Below, piece by piece: positions 59,222-64,000 of a DNA stretch of 64,000 bases. Location: the NCBI RefSeq assembly GCF_000757825.1, contig NZ_CP009451.1:186001-250000 (forward strand), given 5' to 3'. Below the pieces are notes generated by a model. It searched no databases. It was not told the DNA's origin and saw only the letters and a list, made by a program, of their open reading frames with translations. A program made the position numbers and the translations under genes. Positions within the stretch are counted from its first letter, which is position 1, and each line of letters begins with the position of its first letter. The DNA comes from Cedecea neteri. GTDB taxonomy: Bacteria; Pseudomonadota; Gammaproteobacteria; Enterobacterales; Enterobacteriaceae.

Positions 59222-60118
59222 TTACCGTCGGGGAGTAAGCAGGTCGCCTAAGCCAATACGTTGCAAAAACTCTTTGCGGATGCGGTCGGCCACCGCGTTC
59301 ACCACTTCGGCGCCGTCGTCGGAGGGATCAACGTGCACCCGGAACGGGCGTTTGCCGTCCGGCGCATTCACGATGTCCACCATCGCCGCGGCCACGTCTG
59401 CTACATCTGCATCTTCCGGCTCGCAGGTCGCCAGGCCTTTCAGCGCTTCATCCTCCAGGCCGGCCGTTGGGCCATGTTTTGTGTACGCCTGTTCGCGTTC
59501 GGTATCCGCAGGCTTGCCGGAATGCAGGAAATGGTTGGTGCCTTTGGTAAAGGCGCCCGGCACCAGAATCGAGCTTTCAATTCCCCAGCGGCTTAGCTCG
59601 GCGGCATAGCTCACGGCCACGGCGTCCATTGCGGCTTTGGCGGCAAAATAAGGGGCCAGATAGGGCGGAGTGCCTCCCCTGGTACTGCTGCTGCCGACCC
59701 AAAGCACGAGGCCCTTTCTCTGCTGGCGCAAATAAGGCAGAGCCGCCCGGTTAACGCGCTGGGTGCCCAGCACGTTAATGTCAAACAGCTGGCTGAACTG
59801 CTCCGGCAGGAAGGCTTCAGCGGGGCCGTAGGACATATGTCCGGCGTTATGAACCACGACGTCGAGCCTGCCGAGTTCCGCAATAATCAGCGCGATGGCC
59901 GCATTCGCAGAATCCTGAGACTGCACGTCAAGCTCAACGGCACGGAGATCGACCTCGTGCTGCCGCGCATAATCCTTAAGGCTTTCAACCTGAGGGGCAT
60001 TGCGGCCCGCGATGTCCCGCATACTGGCGTAGACGGTATGTCCGGCATGGGCGAGGGCGCGAGCGGATAACGCCCCAAAGCCGCTGGACGCCCCGGTTAT
60101 CAGAATGATTTGCTGCAT
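59222..60118 (-). CDS. Short-chain dehydrogenase/reductase
   Basis: A 298-residue SDR oxidoreductase. The cofactor motif TGASSGFGALSARALAHAG (near residue 8) has a Phe where Ile is usual, and a basic residue (MRD) after strand 2 suggests NADPH. NAG of the active-site region is in VVHNAGHMSYG, and the catalytic Tyr-x-x-x-Lys is in YFAAKAAMDA. The substrate is unknown. GGAGAAAACC lies before ATG 60118. It is 25 bp downstream of another SDR gene and probably in one operon with it, facing a divergent LysR regulator. Confidence 0.88.
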   Translation of the reverse strand: MQQIILITGASSGFGALSARALAHAGHTVYASMRDIAGRNAPQVESLKDYARQHEVDLRAVELDVQSQDSANAAIALIIAELGRLDVVVHNAGHMSYGPAEAFLPEQFSQLFDINVLGTQRVNRAALPYLRQQRKGLVLWVGSSSTRGGTPPYLAPYFAAKAAMDAVAVSYAAELSRWGIESSILVPGAFTKGTNHFLHSGKPADTEREQAYTKHGPTAGLEDEALKGLATCEPEDADVADVAAAMVDIVNAPDGKRPFRVHVDPSDDGAEVVNAVADRIRKEFLQRIGLGDLLTPRR

Positions 60119-60143
60119 GGTTTTCTCCAGTTTGCCGCGAAAT

Positions 60144-60881
60144 TTAAGCAAAGCCGCCGTTGACGCGGATAACCTGAGAATTCACCCAGCTGCCGTCCGG
60201 ACCAGCCAGCGTGGCAACAATGCTGGCAATTTCGTCAGGTGTGCCGATGCGCCCGAGCGGGGCGAGGTTGGCGATGGCCTGGATTTGCTCTTCGGTTTTA
60301 CCGTTCAGGAATAGATCCGTGCCGGTTGGCCCAGGCGCTACGGCGTTAACGGTAATATTGCGGCCGCGCAGCTCGTTGGCGAGAACGTGAACCAGGCCTT
60401 CAACACCGGCCTTAGAGGCAATGTAAGGGCCGTATGCCGGGAAGGATTTCGCGATAACGCTGGTTGAAAGGGCAATAATGCGGCCGCCTTCGTTCAGTGA
60501 TTCGGCGGCATTAGCCAGCACCATAAACGCGCCGCGCAGGTTTGTGTTGATGACTTTGTCAAACTCAGCGAGGCCGGCTGGCGTGATTTTCACCATCGGC
60601 ATAATCCCTGCGCTGTGCACCACTACATCGAGCTGGTTATTAACGGCTTTCGCTTCGGCAAACAGGCGAGCGACATCGCTTTCGGATGAGACATCGGCCT
60701 GAATCGCCACGGCTTCACCGCCGCTGGCCTTAATCGCCTGCACCGTTTCATCGGCGCTGGCTTTGTTACCGGCATAGTTGACGATGACGGTGAAGCCGTC
60801 GCGAGCCAGTCTTTCGGCAATAGCCCGGCCAATCCCACGGGAAGCGCCGGTCACCAGGGCAGTTTTCTTTGCAGTTGTCAT
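60144..60881 (-). CDS. Short-chain dehydrogenase/reductase (FabG-like)
   Basis: A 245-residue classical SDR. The nucleotide motif is TGASRGIGRAIAERLARDG, the NAG region VVHSAGIMPMVK (Ser for the Asn), the catalytic Ser in IALSTSVIA and Tyr-x-x-x-Lys in YGPYIASKAGVEG. The loop NITVNAVAPGPTGTDLF is typical of FabG-like 3-oxoacyl reductase relatives. The substrate is unknown. I start at ATG 60881 with GGAGAACA upstream. It is the first gene of a two-SDR operon divergent from a LysR regulator. Confidence 0.9.
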   Translation of the reverse strand: MTTAKKTALVTGASRGIGRAIAERLARDGFTVIVNYAGNKASADETVQAIKASGGEAVAIQADVSSESDVARLFAEAKAVNNQLDVVVHSAGIMPMVKITPAGLAEFDKVINTNLRGAFMVLANAAESLNEGGRIIALSTSVIAKSFPAYGPYIASKAGVEGLVHVLANELRGRNITVNAVAPGPTGTDLFLNGKTEEQIQAIANLAPLGRIGTPDEIASIVATLAGPDGSWVNSQVIRVNGGFA

Positions 60882-61002
60882 GTTGTTCTCCAGATGCTGT
60901 GAGTGGGTCGCCCCGAGTGGGCGTGGGTGCATTGTTAATGTTTTTGAATTCGGGATAAATGGTGCTAATTTGATAAGATAATTCCGTTTTGGTTAATAAT
61001 AG

Positions 61003-61911
61003 ATGGATAAATTCGATACGTTGCAGCTGTTCACCCGCATTGTTGAGCTGGGCAGTTTCAGCCAGGCCGCCGACCAGCTTGGCATCCCCAGAGCCACGGC
61101 CAGTAATGCGATTAAAGAGCTCGAGAGCCAGCTTGGCTGCCGCCTGCTGGAACGGACTACCCGCCACGTGCGTGCTTCCCAGGACGGCAAAGCGTATTAC
61201 CAGCGCTGCGTATATATTCTGGCAGAGCTGAATGATGCAGAGGCCGCGCTGCGACCGGTGGTCACCAGGCCTCGTGGAATTTTGCGCATCGACCTGCAGG
61301 GAACGCATGCGTCACAGATAGTTCTTCCGCTGCTGGATGAGTTTCATCGCCGTTACCCGGACATCGAGCTGATTATCAGCAGCGGCGACAGGCTGGTTGA
61401 TCTGGTTCGTGAGGGGATCGACTGCGTGGTGCGAGCCGGTAAGCTGCAGGATTCTTCGCTGGTTGCGCGCCACCTGGCGGATTTGCCGCAAATTGTGTGC
61501 GCCAGCCCGGATTATCTGGCGTCATTTGGTGTACCTGAGCATCCGGACGATCTCGAGCATCACCAGTGTGTAAACTTCTTCTCGACCACGGGCGGCCTGA
61601 ATTATCCCTTCGAATTCATCATTGATAACGAGCGGCGAGCCTTCTCGCCCAAAGGCTGGGTGACGGTCAACGAAGCGGAAAATTATGTTATCTGCGCGCT
61701 GCGGGGCTGCGGCCTGGTTCAGATCCCGCGTTACCACGTCGAACAGGCGCTGACTGAAGGTCGGCTGGTAGAGGTCATGGCTGACTGGCAAAGTCCGGCC
61801 ATCGCTGTTTCTGCGGTGTATACCCAAAACCGGCAGCTTTCTCCGCGAGTACGCGTGTTTATCGACTGGTTGAAAGAGATTTACAGCGCGAGGTTTCCTG
61901 CGGTGGGTTAG
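61003..61911 (+). CDS. LysR-family regulator of the SDR operon
   Basis: A 302-residue LysR regulator of the CrgA/AaeR-like subgroup. Helix-turn-helix: LGSFSQAADQLGIPRATASNAIKELE, followed by QLGCRLLERTTRHVRASQDG. The effector domain begins GILRIDLQGTHASQIVLPLL. It is divergent from the two SDR genes with 121 bp between starts. No Shine-Dalgarno is obvious at the ATG. It ends at a shared terminator. Confidence 0.9.
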   Translation: MDKFDTLQLFTRIVELGSFSQAADQLGIPRATASNAIKELESQLGCRLLERTTRHVRASQDGKAYYQRCVYILAELNDAEAALRPVVTRPRGILRIDLQGTHASQIVLPLLDEFHRRYPDIELIISSGDRLVDLVREGIDCVVRAGKLQDSSLVARHLADLPQIVCASPDYLASFGVPEHPDDLEHHQCVNFFSTTGGLNYPFEFIIDNERRAFSPKGWVTVNEAENYVICALRGCGLVQIPRYHVEQALTEGRLVEVMADWQSPAIAVSAVYTQNRQLSPRVRVFIDWLKEIYSARFPAVG

Positions 61912-61931
61912 TGCCTGGCTGGCCAGGCACT
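61910..61931. terminator. Convergent terminator
   Basis: AGTGCCTGG-ctgg-CCAGGCACT is a perfect 9-bp stem overlapping the LysR stop codon and preceding the hydrolase stop. It likely ends both converging transcripts. Confidence 0.65.
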
Positions 61932-61940
61932 GAGTACCGG

Positions 61941-62819
61941 CTAAATAGGTTCAAACGGCAGGCCCAGCGAGTGAACGAACGTTTTCACCTGCGGGTACCA
62001 CAGTCTGACGCCGGCCTTGCTGTCGGCAAAGTCATGGGAGTTTTTTCCGAAGGTACCGATATCAACCATTCGGGCTCGGTTTGCAGCCCCGGAGGCCTGG
62101 CTTGTGTAGGCGCTGAACATCTGCTGCGGCAGCGGCCGCGGCCAAAGTTCATCGTTATCGCCGTAGAACCAAAGCGACGGGTAACGCGCCCGTTGCCCGA
62201 TACTGCCGTAGGCGTTCACCAGGTTTTGCTGCCAGCCAGCACAGGTCTTCATGCGTAGCCCGCCGGAAAAGTTAATCACGCCCAGTACGCCGGGGATTTG
62301 TCGGGTACTCAGCGCCATGGTCACCAGCCCGCCATCAGACTGACCGGCAACCACGATGCGTGTGCGATCGACATACGGCAAGTTTACCAGCGCACTGAGG
62401 GCGGCGGCAGAATCTTTGGCCTCGTCAAACGCGTGGCGGCGAACGTCACACCCGTCGCGCGGATACTGCCCGCCTGATGCCGCAAAACCTTCCCGCATAG
62501 GTATGGCGACCACAAACCCGCGGTGAACAAATACCGAGGCAATTTCAAGGTGACGTGAACGAGGCTGCGTGCGGGCGTTGCCGGGATTTTTGCCGTGATT
62601 CATTAACAGCAGAGGGAAAGGACCGTTGCCCGGAGGCTTGTAGAGCGTGGTTTGCAGCTCAACGATTTTCCCGTCAGTTTCGACCGGCAGCATCACAACC
62701 TGTTCGTTGAGTCGGCGATCCAGCCGCATTGATGAAGCAGAAGCGTCAGGGGCAGAGCGGCAGCCGCTGAGGGTGAGGGTGAGGAATAGCACCGAAACTG
62801 TGATGCTTTTGAGAGCCAT
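61941..62819 (-). CDS. Lipoprotein alpha/beta hydrolase (dienelactone-hydrolase-like)
   Basis: A 292-residue hydrolase with a lipoprotein signal: MALKSITVSVLFLTLTLSGC places the lipid-modified Cys at residue 20. The alpha/beta core includes FPLLLMNHGKNPG for the oxyanion hole and the nucleophile elbow IVVAGQSDGGLV, with a late catalytic His in GKNSHDF. It should sit in the outer-membrane or periplasmic face and hydrolyse esters of unknown nature. I start at ATG 62819; the longer frame begins with sequence unlike a signal peptide. Confidence 0.87.
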   Translation of the reverse strand: MALKSITVSVLFLTLTLSGCRSAPDASASSMRLDRRLNEQVVMLPVETDGKIVELQTTLYKPPGNGPFPLLLMNHGKNPGNARTQPRSRHLEIASVFVHRGFVVAIPMREGFAASGGQYPRDGCDVRRHAFDEAKDSAAALSALVNLPYVDRTRIVVAGQSDGGLVTMALSTRQIPGVLGVINFSGGLRMKTCAGWQQNLVNAYGSIGQRARYPSLWFYGDNDELWPRPLPQQMFSAYTSQASGAANRARMVDIGTFGKNSHDFADSKAGVRLWYPQVKTFVHSLGLPFEPI

Positions 62820-62908
62820 TCCGGAGCGCTTTGGCTCCTGGGGTAAAGACGCTATCAGCCACTTCAAAGAACCCATCTGTCTGTCCTGGCAAAAAAATCG
62901 CGGTTGAA

Positions 62909-63556
62909 TTACGCCGTGTCGTCCACGGTCGGCTGTTGTTTTGCATACAGATAAACCGACGCCCGCGAAACGCCCAGATGCTGCGCCACGGTTTCCATCG
63001 ATTTACGGATATCCAGTAATCCTTCTTTTTTCAGCGTCTGCAACAGCTCAATTCTTTCCGAAGTTTTCAGCGCGCGCGGCGTCGTCGCCAGCCCGGCAGC
63101 ATACTGGTCGATTCTCAGCCTTATGGCCTCAGAACCTACGGGTTCAATGTGCTCTTCCACCGGACCCGCGTGGGTTTCAGTGAAGCGCGACAGCATGCTT
63201 TGCATCCCTCTGAACAAGGTCATATCCAGATTCAGGCACAGCGCGGCGACGTACTCCCCGGAGGCATCTTTCAGCCCGATGGAGGTACTTTTTACCGGGC
63301 GACCATCGGCAAACTGGTTGGCGTAATTGGCAACCACTGCCGGAAAATCCGGGGAGGCAATGCGAGCCAGCCCCATTTCGGTTGCGGCCTGGCCGACTTT
63401 TCGGCCCGACAGATTGTTATGTATGGAGAGAATAGAGTGTTGCGGCTGTTGCAGGTCATGCACTACCACCTCACAAAACGGCGCGAAGGTCTCGCTTATC
63501 CCCTGGGCAATATTGTCGAGCTGCTCTAGCAGGGTATTGTCTGCTGGTTTTGTCAC
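62909..63556 (-). CDS. YheO/DauR-like transcriptional regulator
   Basis: A 215-residue regulator with an N-terminal PAS-like YheO domain (FAPFCEVVVHDLQQPQHSILSI; VKSTSIGLKDASGEYVAALCLNLD) and a C-terminal helix-turn-helix (SMETVAQHLGVSRASVYLYAK). DauR of this family represses D-arginine catabolism in Pseudomonas. The start is GTG 63556 behind AGGAGAG. It follows the dehydratase-like gene by 18 bp on the same strand, which suggests autoregulation of a small amino-acid catabolic operon. Confidence 0.87.
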   Translation of the reverse strand: MTKPADNTLLEQLDNIAQGISETFAPFCEVVVHDLQQPQHSILSIHNNLSGRKVGQAATEMGLARIASPDFPAVVANYANQFADGRPVKSTSIGLKDASGEYVAALCLNLDMTLFRGMQSMLSRFTETHAGPVEEHIEPVGSEAIRLRIDQYAAGLATTPRALKTSERIELLQTLKKEGLLDIRKSMETVAQHLGVSRASVYLYAKQQPTVDDTA

Positions 63557-63574
63557 GCTATTCTCTCCTGATGT

Positions 63575-64000
63575 TTAACGCTGTGCGGCCCTGGCGAGTA
63601 ACTCGCCGTAGCGGCTGATGTCGACGTTACCGCCGCTAAGGATGATGCCCACACGCTTGCCGCGAAGGCTCTCTTTCATCCCGCGTGCGGCAGCAAAACC
63701 AAGGCAACCCGTCGGCTCGACGACCATTTTCATGCGCTCGGCGAAAAACTTCATCGAGTCGATCAGTTCGTCATCGCTGGCGGTAAAGATATCGTCCACG
63801 TTCTGGCGAATCATCTCGAAGGTATAGTCGCCCAGGAAGGTGGTCTGCGCGCCGTCTGCTATCGTTTTTGGCGTATCGATGCGCACAATCTTACCGCGTC
63901 GGAAGGACTGTTGCGCGTCATTCCCCGCCTCCGGCTCAACGCCATAAACCTTACAGTGGGGAGAAAGCCTGCGTGCCGCCAGCGAGCAGCCGGAAATTAA
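63575..64000 (-). CDS. Threonine/serine dehydratase-like PLP enzyme, C-terminal part
   Basis: The 3' part of a fold-type II pyridoxal-phosphate enzyme; its start lies beyond base 64000. The visible 142 residues begin LISGCSLAARRLSPHCKVYG, then VEPEAGNDAQQSFRRGKIVRIDTPKTIADGAQT (location only), and end VGIILSGGNVDISRYGELLA. LSGGNVD and ADGAQT are hallmarks of serine/threonine dehydratases and threo-3-hydroxyaspartate ammonia-lyase. The substrate within that group cannot be fixed from this portion. It precedes the DauR/YheO-like regulator, which probably controls it. Confidence 0.87.
   Translation of the reverse strand, partial: LISGCSLAARRLSPHCKVYGVEPEAGNDAQQSFRRGKIVRIDTPKTIADGAQTTFLGDYTFEMIRQNVDDIFTASDDELIDSMKFFAERMKMVVEPTGCLGFAAARGMKESLRGKRVGIILSGGNVDISRYGELLARAAQR

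Overview
The window reads as chromosome of a member of the Enterobacteriaceae. Many products match Escherichia coli proteins almost residue for residue by recall (YqfB, YdcH, PqqU/YncD, AnsP, TyrP, MaeA, BetTIBA, LacI/LacZ, PptA). A chromosomal scrKYABR sucrose operon and several gene sets absent from E. coli K-12 point to a relative such as Cedecea, Klebsiella or Enterobacter. The genus cannot be fixed from the sequence alone. Gene density is high. I saw no rRNA, tRNA, CRISPR array, complete insertion sequence or prophage.

Layout. 1-7115: end of an FAD oxidoreductase, yqfB, an SGNH-like protein, ydcH, a yqjH-yqjI ferric-reductase/repressor pair, a DUF4186 protein, a GNAT enzyme and the TonB receptor pqqU. 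7267-9157: a fasciclin-domain protein, an ECF sigma factor and an RskA-type anti-sigma factor, followed by about 540 bp of hairpin-rich non-coding DNA and then ansP. 11356-17722: the fossil of an RND adaptor gene, a complete MacA-MacB-outer-membrane-factor efflux operon, an EamA transporter and an MmcQ/YjbR protein. 17778-23505: an alpha-glucoside PTS module (LacI-type regulator, GH13 hydrolase, EIIBC, LamB-type porin). 23659-27920: lacI-lacZ with a recognisable lac promoter/operator but no lacY or lacA.

28112-37507: nhoA, a 37-residue exported peptide ORF, a divergent HD-domain/GlxA-like pair, and the choline-to-glycine-betaine cluster betT/betIBA with a BetI palindrome, then pptA. 37534-44129: a P-loop kinase, a Fur-boxed TonB receptor with its binding protein, tyrP, and a second, paralogous binding protein; no permease or ATPase gene is present for these. 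44251-52647: maeA, then scrK and scrYABR with three ScrR-like operators.

52674-64000: a CusS/CusR-like two-component system, two alpha/beta hydrolases, an MFS transporter with a divergent LysR regulator, an AT-rich insertion carrying a Vat-type xenobiotic acetyltransferase next to a truncated GNAT gene, two SDR enzymes with a divergent LysR regulator, and a threonine-dehydratase-like gene (cut by the window edge) with a DauR/YheO-like regulator.

The main themes are carbohydrate uptake (two porin + EIIBC + hydrolase + LacI-type modules that both lack their own IIA and so presumably use Crr, plus lac), iron-chelate uptake, osmoprotection, and drug efflux or modification. The most unusual local systems are the ECF sigma/RskA/fasciclin triad, the orphan iron-chelate binding-protein pair, the lacY-less lac locus, and the vat island.
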